A stretch of 64,000 nt of DNA from Candidatus Obscuribacterales bacterium (GTDB lineage Bacteria; Cyanobacteriota; Vampirovibrionia; Obscuribacterales; Obscuribacteraceae). The translations under genes and the position numbers were made by a program. The stretch is from the NCBI GenBank assembly GCA_020054205.1, contig JAGVLS010000022.1:1-64000 (forward strand), given 5' to 3'. The notes beneath the pieces are model-generated. The model saw only the letters and a program-made list of their open reading frames with translations, searched no databases and had not been told where the DNA came from. Positions 10,181 to 19,687 of the stretch are shown here, piece after piece; the first letter of the stretch is position 1, and the number at the start of each line of letters is the position of its first letter.

Positions 10181-13045
10181 TTATTTTGTATCCATCCAAT
10201 TAGGACCAACACCAATATCTACACGTAAAGGTGCTTTTAAAGGTTGATCTAATGACATAGCTTCTTTAACTATATCTTTGGTTTGTTCGAGCTCGTCTTT
10301 TGGTACATCAAAAACTAATTCATCATGTACTTGTAAAATTAATTTAGCACTTAGTTTTTGTGCTTTTAGTTCTTTGTCTAGGCGAATCATTGCTAATTTA
10401 ATTAAATCAGCGGCACTTCCTTGTAGTGGTGCATTACAGGCAGCACGTTCTTCTGCTTTTTTAATGCCTTCATTTCGATCATTTAAATGTTTGAAATAGC
10501 GGCGGCGACCCCACAAAGTTTGTACATAACCATTTTTGCGTGCTTCTTCAATTATGCCTGTTAGAAATTTACGTACTTTCGGATATTTATTGAAATATTT
10601 ATCTATAAAAACTTGTGCTTCTTTAGTAGAAACACCTAAATCTTTAGCAGTAGAAAATGCACCTTGTTGATATATCAAAGCAAAATTAAGAGTTTTACCT
10701 ACGCGGCGTAAATCAGCTGTTACTTCTTTTTCTTTAACATCAAAAATTTCCATTGCTGTTCTTGTATGAACATCTTCATCGTTTTGAAAAGCTTCTATTA
10801 ACTTTTCATCCCCAGACATATGTGCTAAAAGTCTAAGCTCTATTTGTGAATAGTCTGCTGAAAGTAAAACATGTTTATTTGATGAAGGAATAAAGCCTTT
10901 GCGAATACTGCGTCCTAATTCTGTACGAATAGGAATATTTTGCAAATTAGGATTTGTACTAGACAATCTGCCTGTAGCAGTTATTGTTTGATTAAATTCG
11001 CCGTGTAATCTATCATCGCGTGGCGATATTTGTTGCGGTAAAGCATCCACATATGTAGAACTTAACTTGGCAATGTGTCTATATTCAAGGATTTTAGTGA
11101 TGATTGGATGTTCATCAATTAATGATTCCAATACTGAAGCATCAGTTGAATAACCGGTTTTAGTTTTGCCGCGTGTGGGCAATTTCAATTCTTCGAATAA
11201 AACTTTTTGTAATTGCAGCGGTGAATTGATATTGAAAGAATGTTTGGCATAGTCATAAATTTCTTTTTCTAAACGAGCAAGCTCAATGTTGAGCTGATTA
11301 GCTAGTTTTTCAAAATATGGTACATCAAGTTTGACGCCTGTTTGCTCCATTTGAGCTAATACAGTGCACAATGGTAAATCCATATCAAAAAGCAAGTCGC
11401 GTTGATCATTGTCAAAAATACTATTGTAATGACGAGTTAATTCCAAAACGATTTTAGCTTCATCTATAGCTATTGGTGCTACTTGATCAATTGAAAGCAG
11501 AGTGCTGGCAATTTGTTTGCGCCCTGTACCTCTCAATTCAGCCATGCTGCTTAAAGAATAACCCAATACATTTTGTGCTAGTTCAGTTAACTTATGATTT
11601 TCATCTGGATTAATTATATAGCTTGCTAGCATTGGATCAAAAACAACTGGCGACAAGACTATATCTTTAAGCGACAAAACATTCATGGTAAATTTAGCGT
11701 TGTAACAAATTTTGCCAATAGCATTATTTTCTAAAATTGGCTTTAATGCTTTAGTTGCTTGAATGTCATTCAGTTGATTTTCATTTGTCCATAAAGGAAT
11801 ATAGGCAGTATTTACTTCTAGCTTTTTATTTGTGGCGATTGAAAAAATATTATTTTCATATTTTGCTTCGTCAGTCCAAGCAAAAGCATAGCTTACTATT
11901 TGTGAATTTAATGATGATGTCGAATCACATTCAATATGAACAGCTAAGGCGGATTTATCACTAATTTCTTTTACCAACAAATCTAGCTCGGATTCGGTTT
12001 GGATAATACGAATGACTTTTGGCTTTGTAGCTAAAGCAGTAGTACTTAAAGATAATTGCAATGTTTCTTCAGTATCTTTTGGTTTTTGTGCTTGTGCTTG
12101 AATTTTGGCCTTTGGTGTCACACTTAATAGAGCATCATCAATTTCAATTGGTTTTCCATTATTGAATTTAGCTAAAACCTTAGGCAGTCTTCTTAAAATT
12201 CCTCTAGATTCCATATTTTGAAAGAAATTAGCAACTTTTGGAATGTCAGGCAAACTTAATTGGCAATGATCAAAATCAAAATCTAATGGAACATCTAGGC
12301 GAATGGTAGCTAAATCTTTGCTTGCAAAAGCACTTTTTTCGCCGTCTGTTAATTTAGTTTTTACTGATTTTGAAGATATTTCTGACAAGTGTTCATAAAT
12401 GCCTTCCATAGTCTTATATTGAGTCAATAATTGTTGAGCAGTTTTAGGACCAATGCCACGTACTCCCGGGATATTATCTGAGCTATCACCACAGAGTCCT
12501 TTGTAGTCGATTACTTGTTCTGGCCAAACTCCTAGTTTCTCAAAAACTTCTTCGCGTCGATAAGTTTTAAGTCCTTCTTTGGAAGGCATGAGTACTTCAA
12601 TGTTTCCGTCCAATAATTGGAAAGCATCTTGATCGCCAGTTAAAATCAAAACTTTCAAATTTTTGTTTTTTGCTTGTTTGGCTACTGTGCCAATAATGTC
12701 ATCTGCTTCCCAACCTGGTAATTCATAAACAGGTATGTCGAGTAATTTAACTCCTTCTTTGATAATTGGCCATTGAATAGACAAATCATCAGGCATTTCA
12801 CTGCGATGAGCTTTATAGTCCTCATATTCTATATGACGAAACGTAGGCTCAGCCATATCAAAACATACAGCAATTGAATGCGGAGAACGTTTTTCTATCA
12901 AATCAAATAAAGAGTTGAAAAAACCATAAATCGCTCCAGTGGGAATATTATCCGATGTTCTTAAATCGGATGTAAACATAGCATAAAACGATCTAAAAGC
13001 TAATGAACTACCATCTACTAGAACTATTGTATTGTCGTTGCTCAT
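10181..13045 (-). CDS. polA: DNA polymerase I
   Basis: At 954 residues this is a full-length Pol I for Okazaki fragment processing and repair. The N-terminal 5'-3' exonuclease domain (about 1-290) shows ILVDGSS-type metal ligands, GWEADDIIGT and KGLCGDSSDNIPGV. The middle 3'-5' exonuclease domain is degenerate: the DxE motif reads H370-I-E372, and the Asp of the second motif is replaced by Thr453 in CYNAKFTMNVL, so proofreading is probably lost. The polymerase domain has motif A SADYSQIELRL, motif B RRVGKTLNFALIYQQ and motif C LQVHDELVFDV. The phosphatase gene lies just upstream on the same strand with a gap of three bases, so the two are probably co-transcribed. Confidence 0.97.
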   Translation of the reverse strand: MSNDNTIVLVDGSSLAFRSFYAMFTSDLRTSDNIPTGAIYGFFNSLFDLIEKRSPHSIAVCFDMAEPTFRHIEYEDYKAHRSEMPDDLSIQWPIIKEGVKLLDIPVYELPGWEADDIIGTVAKQAKNKNLKVLILTGDQDAFQLLDGNIEVLMPSKEGLKTYRREEVFEKLGVWPEQVIDYKGLCGDSSDNIPGVRGIGPKTAQQLLTQYKTMEGIYEHLSEISSKSVKTKLTDGEKSAFASKDLATIRLDVPLDFDFDHCQLSLPDIPKVANFFQNMESRGILRRLPKVLAKFNNGKPIEIDDALLSVTPKAKIQAQAQKPKDTEETLQLSLSTTALATKPKVIRIIQTESELDLLVKEISDKSALAVHIECDSTSSLNSQIVSYAFAWTDEAKYENNIFSIATNKKLEVNTAYIPLWTNENQLNDIQATKALKPILENNAIGKICYNAKFTMNVLSLKDIVLSPVVFDPMLASYIINPDENHKLTELAQNVLGYSLSSMAELRGTGRKQIASTLLSIDQVAPIAIDEAKIVLELTRHYNSIFDNDQRDLLFDMDLPLCTVLAQMEQTGVKLDVPYFEKLANQLNIELARLEKEIYDYAKHSFNINSPLQLQKVLFEELKLPTRGKTKTGYSTDASVLESLIDEHPIITKILEYRHIAKLSSTYVDALPQQISPRDDRLHGEFNQTITATGRLSSTNPNLQNIPIRTELGRSIRKGFIPSSNKHVLLSADYSQIELRLLAHMSGDEKLIEAFQNDEDVHTRTAMEIFDVKEKEVTADLRRVGKTLNFALIYQQGAFSTAKDLGVSTKEAQVFIDKYFNKYPKVRKFLTGIIEEARKNGYVQTLWGRRRYFKHLNDRNEGIKKAEERAACNAPLQGSAADLIKLAMIRLDKELKAQKLSAKLILQVHDELVFDVPKDELEQTKDIVKEAMSLDQPLKAPLRVDIGVGPNWMDTK

Positions 13046-13048
13046 CTT

Positions 13049-14761
13049 CTATTTCTTATTTACTCTTAGTGGTGTAGGTGGTCCACTAAATTGACCTAAT
13101 GCTTCATTTAAAACACGTCCCTCGCAAAGAGAAGGTTGGGTTATATTTAAGATTGCTGATATGGTTGGAGCAATATCATTAGGACTTGCGCTTTGGCTAT
13201 ATATACCAGATTTTACGCCAGGACCAGCAATAATAAGTGGCACTTGCGAATCATACATATGTGTAGAGCCATGACTAGTGCCTGAAGGCTCGGAGCCAAA
13301 AATATAGCCTGATTTAGGTACAATATATAATTCACCGCTGCGTCCCCAATAATAATTCTTTTTAGCTGCTTCAGCATAAGGGCTGAGAGGTACTTGATTG
13401 GAGAAAAATTGAAATGCTGTAAAAACAGAAGCAATGCCTGGAATTTGACGACAAATTTTAGCAGCAACAGCTTCTACATCTGGTTGTCTATATTTTAGTT
13501 TGTCTATAGCATTTAAGTTTAAATATAAGTTGGGGGGAGTAAAAGAAGAAATCCAATCTTCTTGTCCTAAGCGTGAGTCTAAATTTGAATCAAGTGTTGT
13601 TTTTAATGATTTAGGATCAATTCGTCCAGCATCCAGCCCCCGTTCTTTTAAAAATTCTGGTATAGCTGAAACACCATGGTCGCTGGTAAGAACAATCACA
13701 CAATTATTTAAACCAATTTTTTGATCTACACCGTTTAAAAAACTGCCTAATGTTTGATCTAACCTTGCTATTAAATCTTCCATTTCGTGAGAATAAGGAC
13801 CAAAAGCATGACCTAAATAATCAGAAGCAGAAAAACTAATACCTAGAAAATCTGTTTCTCCGCGAGCGCCTAAACTTTCTTGGTCGATAGCTTCTTTAGC
13901 AAAATCTATCAACATTTGGTTTGACCAAGGAGTAGCTGAAAAAGCAGCATAAAAAGATTCATTTGGTCCTTGAGCACCGCCTGAGATGACGTGTGGAAAT
14001 TCTTTTCCATCACCAGGGAATGCTCTTTCATGAGTATAATTATCTCTTGTTGAGGCGTTGTATTCTGTTTCTGGCAATAGTTTTTGCCAGGATTGTCCAA
14101 AATATTGATCAGCATAATGTCTTTCGTTAAATGATGTAGCCCAGCCAGGCAATTGATTACCATACTGGCTGCCACTGACAAAATTGCCTGAATGCATATC
14201 CCACCAAAAAGCACTATTAGCTAAATTACCAGCTAAAAATAAAGAAGCACGATCTTTAAGTGAAACTGTAATTACTTTACTACGCCCATTGGATGCCATT
14301 TTTAGCTCATCACCAATGGTTGTGCCATTCATACTTTTGGCACTGGCACCAAATTTACCATTTGCCCCAATTAATTGGACTGAATCGTCCGAAATGGCTG
14401 GTAAGGTTTTGTCTTTACGTCTGTCATACCATTCATTAGCAATAATACCTGTTGCCCACGGATAGGCACCAGTGGCAATAATAGAATGACCTACTGCTGT
14501 TTGCGTTGTTGCTTGTTTGTATCGGCAATTAGAAAAATTTGCCCCATGCTCAATTAAATAACGAAAACCAGAATTCAATTTATCTTTGTAGCGTGCTAAA
14601 TAATCGTAGCTGAATTGATCTATAACTAAGACCAAAACAAGCTTTACTTGTCCAGCTTGATTAATTTGGCTGTTAGCGTTTGGTAAAGCAATTAAGAATG
14701 TAAATAAAAAAGCAATGACACACGATATTATGCTTTGAGCTTTCGGGGACTTAATTGACAA
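13049..14761 (-). CDS. PafA-like alkaline phosphatase superfamily protein
   Basis: An exported 570-residue metal-dependent phosphatase/phosphodiesterase. The N terminus is a signal peptide (basic start, hydrophobic stretch to about residue 30). The alkaline phosphatase core includes VLVIDQFSYDYL (metal Asp), TTQTAVGHSIIATG (probable Thr nucleophile), SLKDRASLF (Lys/Arg pair found in PafA-type monoesterases), a DYLGHAFGPYS metal motif, TSDHG (Asp-His) and a late His in GSTHMYDSQ. The Lys-x-Arg pair favours a phosphate monoesterase over a nucleotide pyrophosphatase. The start is TTG with GGAGGT six bases upstream. It precedes polA by three bases and is preceded by a secreted protein gene. The role in phosphate scavenging is inferred. 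Confidence 0.87.
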   Translation of the reverse strand: MSIKSPKAQSIISCVIAFLFTFLIALPNANSQINQAGQVKLVLVLVIDQFSYDYLARYKDKLNSGFRYLIEHGANFSNCRYKQATTQTAVGHSIIATGAYPWATGIIANEWYDRRKDKTLPAISDDSVQLIGANGKFGASAKSMNGTTIGDELKMASNGRSKVITVSLKDRASLFLAGNLANSAFWWDMHSGNFVSGSQYGNQLPGWATSFNERHYADQYFGQSWQKLLPETEYNASTRDNYTHERAFPGDGKEFPHVISGGAQGPNESFYAAFSATPWSNQMLIDFAKEAIDQESLGARGETDFLGISFSASDYLGHAFGPYSHEMEDLIARLDQTLGSFLNGVDQKIGLNNCVIVLTSDHGVSAIPEFLKERGLDAGRIDPKSLKTTLDSNLDSRLGQEDWISSFTPPNLYLNLNAIDKLKYRQPDVEAVAAKICRQIPGIASVFTAFQFFSNQVPLSPYAEAAKKNYYWGRSGELYIVPKSGYIFGSEPSGTSHGSTHMYDSQVPLIIAGPGVKSGIYSQSASPNDIAPTISAILNITQPSLCEGRVLNEALGQFSGPPTPLRVNKK

Positions 14762-14781
14762 AATGCTACCTCCAGTATTCT

Positions 14782-15669
14782 CTATTTTAAATAAATGGTA
14801 AAAGTCATATCAGCAGGATCTTTAGTGCTACTTGGCGAATCATGCCATAAATAAATTTGAATTTTAGCTGGCAATTTAGTAAATGATAAATTGTCTAGTA
14901 CAGGCACATGCGGGCTCATATTATTGCAACCGCCAGGATAACCACAACTATCACCACAATGCAACATTTGTATGATTCTAATTGGTGAATTAAAACTATT
15001 TATATTGTCAATGTTTTCTGATTCTTCTTTGCATACATATATATAGTCAAGCCCAAAGTCTCTAGCATTATAAGCAATCAAGCTAAAGTTTTTTAGAATG
15101 TTGTAGCCAGTAGTCATAGCTTGCCATTTCGATAATTGATTTTGAAATTTGCTCACATCATATGTAGCTTCTGCTTTTGCTTGTTTAGGAGTCCATTTTA
15201 GAGAAACTAAATTCCAACAAAGAGGAAAATCTGTTCTTGTTAAATAAGCTGGATTAATTCTAGCTGGATTCCAAATGCTAGTATTGGGACCTTCAATACC
15301 TACTAATAGATATGGATTTAAAATGAATGGAGACTCTTTGGAAGGACCTTCAATTGATTTATGTCCTTTACGATAAATGTATCTGCCATAAAAGCCCCAC
15401 CAAGGCTTGCCACTTTCTATTTGTCCAAATATTGGCTCGGAAGGTTCATACTCATCAAGCATGAGAGAAGGGCATTGCCGAACAGCCATTTTTCTCATGT
15501 TTATAATTTCATTTTCCTTTTTAAAATTAAAACACTCAAGTTTATTAATAGGTACATCTAAAGTTCCGGACATACGGCTGTGCGGACCAATAGCTAAATT
15601 ATTAGCTAAAGCACTTGCAGTATTTATTGTGGTAAGCATTAAGCTAATAAAAAAGGTAAGGGATTTCAT
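14782..15669 (-). CDS. Secreted protein of unknown function
   Basis: A 295-residue protein that I do not recognise. It begins with a clear signal peptide (MKSLTFFISLMLTTINTASA, cleavage likely near ASA-LA), so it should act outside the cytoplasmic membrane. The mature part has about nine cysteines, including a cluster around HCGDSCGYPGGC, suggesting disulfides or a bound metal. There are no transmembrane segments after the signal and no detectable catalytic motif. It lies 20 bp upstream of the alkaline phosphatase gene on the same strand, so the two may be co-expressed exported proteins. Confidence 0.7.
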   Translation of the reverse strand: MKSLTFFISLMLTTINTASALANNLAIGPHSRMSGTLDVPINKLECFNFKKENEIINMRKMAVRQCPSLMLDEYEPSEPIFGQIESGKPWWGFYGRYIYRKGHKSIEGPSKESPFILNPYLLVGIEGPNTSIWNPARINPAYLTRTDFPLCWNLVSLKWTPKQAKAEATYDVSKFQNQLSKWQAMTTGYNILKNFSLIAYNARDFGLDYIYVCKEESENIDNINSFNSPIRIIQMLHCGDSCGYPGGCNNMSPHVPVLDNLSFTKLPAKIQIYLWHDSPSSTKDPADMTFTIYLK

Positions 15670-15996
15670 TGCTTATAGACTCTAAAAGAAAGTATTGGCC
15701 ATAGTTTAACCAAAAGCAGAGCATTAATGTAGATAGTGGGAATACTCAGCTAAACCATTGCTAGACAAGGCTTTGCGGCACCAATAATTATTAAAGAAAT
15801 TAAATCTTTGATTAAACATCTCTCTAAGGTCCCTCAATGGGTTGACGCCAAGAGGCACATGAGTGATAATTAATTAAAGAAACGTAATATATTGCCTGCC
15901 CGCTATCTTACTAAATCATTAGAGGTTGTCTTCTAATGCTTCGACATTGTGTCGCACTTACTACCATCGCACAGGCAAAATGCGGAGGTCATTACA
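15670..15996. other. Intergenic region with promoter and leader hairpin
   Basis: This 327-bp divergent gap separates the secreted-protein gene (minus) from the TadG-like gene (plus). It holds a strong sigma-70-type promoter at 15842-15870. A 9-bp hairpin at 15917-15938 (CATTAGAGG / CTTCTAATG with one G-T pair, four-base loop) would lie in the leader transcript. The hairpin has no T-run and is not a terminator. No riboswitch class was recognised. Confidence 0.5.
15842..15870 (+). promoter_or_regulatory. Predicted sigma-70 promoter for the TadG-like gene
   Basis: TTGACG (15842-15847) and GATAAT (15865-15870) are separated by exactly 17 bp, close to the consensus -35 and -10. Transcription would start near 15877, giving a 5' leader of about 120 bases that contains the 15917-15938 hairpin before the ribosome binding site GGAGG at about 15984-15988. 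Confidence 0.55.
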
Positions 15997-18072
15997 ATGA
16001 AAAATCGCTCCCCCCACGGTGGCACTTTAGCTGTTGTTGCATCAACAACGATAATTATAGCTATTCTTGGAGTAGCTGTATTTTTCTTAGTCAAAATTTT
16101 TGGTGGCGAAAGAGAATTACAGCATGCTACTGATTCAGGAAATTTGAATGTTGCTAAACAAGTAATTGTCAATCCTGGAATTGAACTTGGTAATGACCAG
16201 TTTGATAAAGTGTTCCGTGCTTATGTTGAGTTAAACCCAGTAAATAATAGACAAGAAATAAATTTACGTAATTATAATCGTCTGGTTGGACAAACATTAC
16301 TGGTAGCACTCAATGCTGCAGCTGATGGTACTCCTGAGGCTATCCAGCATGCTAATCAATTGATAGCTGCATTACAAGGCAACGCAAACAGTATAAGTGG
16401 ACGTCTCTATACAAAGCTCAATGACAGTAGCAATCTTGATTTAGTAGGAAATTATTTTCATGGTACTGCTAGAAATAATTCATTGAAAATGTTAGGTAAT
16501 GGTAGTTCTATTCAAGGGCTTAGCTCTGCTTTTGCTGTAGCATATTGTGAACAAAATACTGGAGATGTCGGCGCTACAAATTTAACACTAGCAAATATAG
16601 GTAATTCATTGCCTTATACAGATGAAACAGCAGGCACTAAAATACCTTTGCCAAATAATGTAAAGACAAAATATGATGGTGGCAATATCGAATATGTAAG
16701 AGGTTATCGACCATTGCAAATTGGTAATGTTAGCCCTTTATTTGGTGTACCAGTTCAACCTACACGTCAGCCACACTTAGTTTCATTAGCTACTTTCCAA
16801 GCAAATGAAGCTATGCCAGGTGCTGGAGCAGCAGTTTTGCCTCCTAATACATTCCGCAATGGTGCTGAAGCTTCTGAAGAAAAATCTGGCAGCAAAGCTA
16901 GAACTTTAGCTGCTGCTATTGTTGGTGTAGTCGATACAGGCTCATCAATATTTCAGCCTTCCATTAGACATGGCTATGTCATTCTTGATAATAGCGGTGT
17001 GATGAATTACAACGGACAATTGCCAGGCTTAGATAATGTTGCTGCTAATGAATTATTGACTGGCATAGATATTGTGCCTGGACAAAAAGTATTTTCTGCT
17101 AAGGCACCAGGTAATATTAGCCCAGTAGAAAGATGGATGACGACTCCTTTAGCTGATAGAGGATCACTTTCTACTAATGGTATGTTTGATGCTCAAGGTA
17201 ATCCAGTAAGCCAAGCAGAAGCAGATGCTATACCATATAACCCAATGGGACCAGCTACATGCTATGACAATAATAGTGGTTCTGGGGATTGTTATGACTT
17301 ATTAAATAGTGGTTCTTTTGATAAAGCTTATCATCCTAATGGTGGCTACCAAGGTGGTAATGCCAACGGAAGCTTATTAATGGCTACTGAATATTCTAAG
17401 TGTAAAGTTGGTGAAGGATTTAGCAATGGAGGAGGAGATTGTTTCAATTACAATGCTGATCAAGCTCAATTCTCCGGGCTAAGAAAATATATGCAAGGTA
17501 GTAATCCTATTGCTGGACAATCTGCTATGTATGATCCAAATAATCAATATGGTGGTATCAATAAAGGTGTTTCTTGTAAAGTAACTGAAGACGGTACTAT
17601 TATTGAATTAGCGGAACAAACAGCACCTGGTCATGGCATAGAGTTTAAACGCTTTCTGACCACATGTGTTTATCAAATTAAACCAGATGCTACACAACAA
17701 GATCTTGATAATGTGTTCAATAAAAAGCTTGCTTTAGGTACAAGATATTTTGTACATTTAGATACGAATCCTGCAAGTGATACCCATAATCAAGTTGTGG
17801 TTGATGCAAATAATCCTCCTGGTTTTACTGGTGTTGCACCAGATGGTAAGAAGATTCAATATTCAACAACCTATAACTTAACTGGAAAAATGGTTAATCC
17901 TGGTCATGACTTCTCAATCCACGATCATTTGTTCATGCATGAATATAATGACACTTTAAAAGGAACAGATACAGTTTCTTACCATAAAGCTAGTGGTTAC
18001 CTTAATCTTTTAGGAGAGGTTAAATTCACTAATGCTGCAAGTGGTGCTGTCACACTTTGTGATCGTAACTAA
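15997..18072 (+). CDS. TadG-like membrane-anchored extracellular protein
   Basis: A 691-residue protein with one N-terminal transmembrane helix (GGTLAVVASTTIIIAILGVA) followed by RELQHATDSGNLNVAKQ. This resembles the TadG start pattern (GG-x-AV...RELQ-x-AxDAAALA), in which an N-terminal helix anchors a large outside domain. The rest is Gly/Asn-rich, with short Cys-containing loops and no recognised enzyme motif. A longer reading from ATG 15949 is possible, but 15997 is chosen because GGAGG lies eight bases upstream and the helix then directly follows the basic start. A good promoter lies at 15842. Function in a pilus-like or surface structure is inferred from the fold pattern and from the TadE-like genes nearby. 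Confidence 0.65.
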   Translation: MKNRSPHGGTLAVVASTTIIIAILGVAVFFLVKIFGGERELQHATDSGNLNVAKQVIVNPGIELGNDQFDKVFRAYVELNPVNNRQEINLRNYNRLVGQTLLVALNAAADGTPEAIQHANQLIAALQGNANSISGRLYTKLNDSSNLDLVGNYFHGTARNNSLKMLGNGSSIQGLSSAFAVAYCEQNTGDVGATNLTLANIGNSLPYTDETAGTKIPLPNNVKTKYDGGNIEYVRGYRPLQIGNVSPLFGVPVQPTRQPHLVSLATFQANEAMPGAGAAVLPPNTFRNGAEASEEKSGSKARTLAAAIVGVVDTGSSIFQPSIRHGYVILDNSGVMNYNGQLPGLDNVAANELLTGIDIVPGQKVFSAKAPGNISPVERWMTTPLADRGSLSTNGMFDAQGNPVSQAEADAIPYNPMGPATCYDNNSGSGDCYDLLNSGSFDKAYHPNGGYQGGNANGSLLMATEYSKCKVGEGFSNGGGDCFNYNADQAQFSGLRKYMQGSNPIAGQSAMYDPNNQYGGINKGVSCKVTEDGTIIELAEQTAPGHGIEFKRFLTTCVYQIKPDATQQDLDNVFNKKLALGTRYFVHLDTNPASDTHNQVVVDANNPPGFTGVAPDGKKIQYSTTYNLTGKMVNPGHDFSIHDHLFMHEYNDTLKGTDTVSYHKASGYLNLLGEVKFTNAASGAVTLCDRN

Positions 18073-18125
18073 TAATCATCTATAATAATTCAATTATTTA
18101 TGGATAGAAATGTGGAGGGATAAGT

Positions 18126-18626
18126 GTGCACTGTTTTATAAATAAACGCCATATATTATTAGGAATAATAGCGCTTACAATATCTAGCCAATCAGTTGTT
18201 TATTGTCAGCAATATCCTAAGAAAGATAAAAGAAGGACAGACCCAGCATTTGATACGGTAAAAATTACTAAGCCGGAAGACTTATCTTATGTACCGCAAT
18301 ATGCTGGTAAAGGAACTGTATTTGTTAATGGAGACAAATTAGCTACGTCACAAAATGGTAGCCGTTGTATAATGATGCGCTTTTATGCTAAAGAATTACC
18401 TGAGGATGTTATAAATTGGTATCGTGGTGCTCTTACTCAATATGGTTGGGTAATTGATGCCAGGCAAACCAAATCTACTTTTATAACTGGCTTAAAAAAT
18501 AAAGAAGGATTGAGAATTACTGTTGATGCTCAAGCAATAGCAGAGCGGGCTCCTGATGGACAGCCATATCGCAGCCGATTTTTAATTCGCTTTGTAGAGG
18601 GCAAACCATTGAATACAGATAGCTAA
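18126..18626 (+). CDS. Exported protein of unknown function
   Basis: A 166-residue protein with an N-terminal signal sequence (HILLGIIALTISSQSVVYC). The body contains the pattern ELPEDVINWYRGALTQYGW followed by a beta-rich segment ending in an RFLIRF strand. A 'fY...L...GW' arrangement of this sort recurs in small secreted bacterial proteins without a known role. The start is GTG with GGAGGG just upstream. It follows the TadG-like gene by about 50 bp on the same strand and precedes a terminator, so it is probably the last gene of a two-gene unit and may be exported with the TadG-like protein. Confidence 0.65.
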   Translation: MHCFINKRHILLGIIALTISSQSVVYCQQYPKKDKRRTDPAFDTVKITKPEDLSYVPQYAGKGTVFVNGDKLATSQNGSRCIMMRFYAKELPEDVINWYRGALTQYGWVIDARQTKSTFITGLKNKEGLRITVDAQAIAERAPDGQPYRSRFLIRFVEGKPLNTDS

Positions 18627-18679
18627 TTAGCTAAAACAATATATAAGCTAAAGGAGCTAACATATTGTAAATATTTACT

Positions 18680-18727
18680 GAAGGGCATGTCATGGTAGGC
18701 GTGTCCTTCTTCTTTGTGGTTTTTTTG
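18680..18727 (+). terminator. Rho-independent terminator
   Basis: GAAGGGCATG (18680-18689) pairs with CGTGTCCTTC (18700-18709) using two G-U pairs, leaving a 10-base loop. It is followed by TTCTTTGTGG and a run of seven T. It sits about 55 bp after the stop of the exported-protein gene. Confidence 0.6.
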
Positions 18728-18778
18728 CAGCCAAAATGCTTCCTACCACAACCATGCTGGTGACGCACGTGCAAAAAG

Positions 18779-18934
18779 GTCAGAAAAACAAATAAAATTC
18801 TGACAAGGCAATATGTAACGACGACAAGCCATCAAACCTTTAATTACAAACATAATGAAAAGGTCAGAAAAATTTCAATTTTTCTGACCTTTTTTGGGTA
18901 CCCAAATAGGATACTCCATGGTGGTTGATTAATT
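18779..18934 (-). repeat. Dispersed intergenic repeat, copy 2 (inverted)
   Basis: This 156-bp sequence is the reverse complement counterpart of 36-190. Read on the minus strand it begins AATTAATCAACCACCATGGA and ends GTTTTTCTGAC, colinear over the whole length with few small differences. Every arm ends in GGTCAGA or its complement, so the unit is built from several copies of this motif. It lies in a convergent intergenic space, as expected for a MITE/REP-type element or repeated terminator. Confidence 0.75.
18858..18893. repeat. Perfect 17-bp palindrome within the repeat
   Basis: AAAAGGTCAGAAAAATT (18858-18874) and AATTTTTCTGACCTTTT (18877-18893) are exact reverse complements with two bases between them. 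The T-rich 3' arm continues as TT then GGG, so the hairpin could act as a bidirectional terminator or a cruciform. In copy 1 (about 75-110) the same palindrome has decayed, with mismatches. Confidence 0.85.
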
Positions 18935-19147
18935 TTTTCATTATTCACCAAAAGATTTGTTGCTTCTCGCAAGCCAGGCGAGATATTTACCACACGTGAT
19001 CCTTTAAATTACGGTACATGCTCAGTCGTTGATAAAGCAGCCACCACTTATTCCTAGTGCATTTTTCACGGTAAACTTTTGAGAAATATGGAGAATGTCG
19101 GCAAGCTTGTTTGTGTTTACCACCCGCGATACCATGCTTGGTCTATC

Positions 19148-19687
19148 TTATGTCTCTGGAGCTAATGAAACTATTGGTTCCGTAGCTTGAGCATTGAATT
19201 CAATAAAATTACTTAGTGGACCAGGAAATGGTACTGGTAATTTAACTAACATAGTAGTAATAACTGTTACTTGTCCAGGTGGGGTTTGTCCACTGGCATT
19301 GCCAGGTTTGCTGCCAATTGTTTTAAATCCACCAGTAGAAGAATTCCATTCTGCATAACGTAAAAAAGTACCATTTACACTAGTGGCTGCTGGTTTTACT
19401 AAATTAGCATTACCTGGTTGAAACTTTGTACAAATAGTACGAGCTGCTATAAATGCTTGATCGTAATTACCTACTTCTGAAACAACACCATTATTATTTT
19501 GTTGTACTGTAGCGCTAGCGGCAGCTCTTGCTGCACTTTTAGCTAATGTATCGTTAGCAGAATTGGTTAAAACTAAAAAGGCGACATCAAATAAAAATAA
19601 AACCATTGGTATTAAAAATAATGAGCCAACCAAAGTTTCAACAATACTTTGAGCTTTACTTTTACGGGATAAATATAGCTTTCTCAT
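19148..19687 (-). CDS. TadE-like pseudopilin
   Basis: A 179-residue protein with the TadE layout: a short basic leader, the sequence KAQSIVETLVGSLFLIPM, one hydrophobic helix, then TNSANDTLAKSAARAAASA and a beta-rich extracellular domain. The A-QSIVE pattern places Glu at +5 after a small residue, as in prepilin-type sites, so processing by the prepilin peptidase at 54.9 kb is possible. The start ATG has GAGGT upstream. No Tad secretion ATPase or platform gene is adjacent. It is one of five such genes between 19 and 34 kb. Confidence 0.8.
   Translation of the reverse strand: MRKLYLSRKSKAQSIVETLVGSLFLIPMVLFLFDVAFLVLTNSANDTLAKSAARAAASATVQQNNNGVVSEVGNYDQAFIAARTICTKFQPGNANLVKPAATSVNGTFLRYAEWNSSTGGFKTIGSKPGNASGQTPPGQVTVITTMLVKLPVPFPGPLSNFIEFNAQATEPIVSLAPET

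Larger units (their letters stand above)
18627..19147. other. Intergenic region with terminator and repeat copy
   Basis: This 521-bp convergent gap lies between the exported-protein gene and a minus-strand TadE-like gene. It contains a Rho-independent terminator (18680-18727) and the second repeat copy with its palindrome (18779-18934). The motif TTTACCAC(A/C)CG(T/C)GAT occurs twice, near 18991 and 19117, in direct orientation. A short open stretch ending at the TAG at 19055-19057 is protein-like but has no start or ribosome binding site, so I do not call a gene. Confidence 0.6.

Noticed and set aside
15970-16000. Cyclic di-GMP-I riboswitch before the TadG-like gene
   Set aside because: CGCACAGGCAAAATGCGG resembles a short part of the consensus, but the rest of the aptamer is missing and it ends at the ribosome binding site.
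16017-16077. Prepilin-type cleavage site in the 691-residue protein
   Set aside because: After the Gly pair there is no Glu at +5 (G-GTLAV), unlike the five TadE-like proteins.
18944-19057. Small gene in the gap after the exported-protein gene
   Set aside because: The open stretch reads like protein near its end but has no start codon with a ribosome binding site and overlaps repeat-derived sequence upstream.
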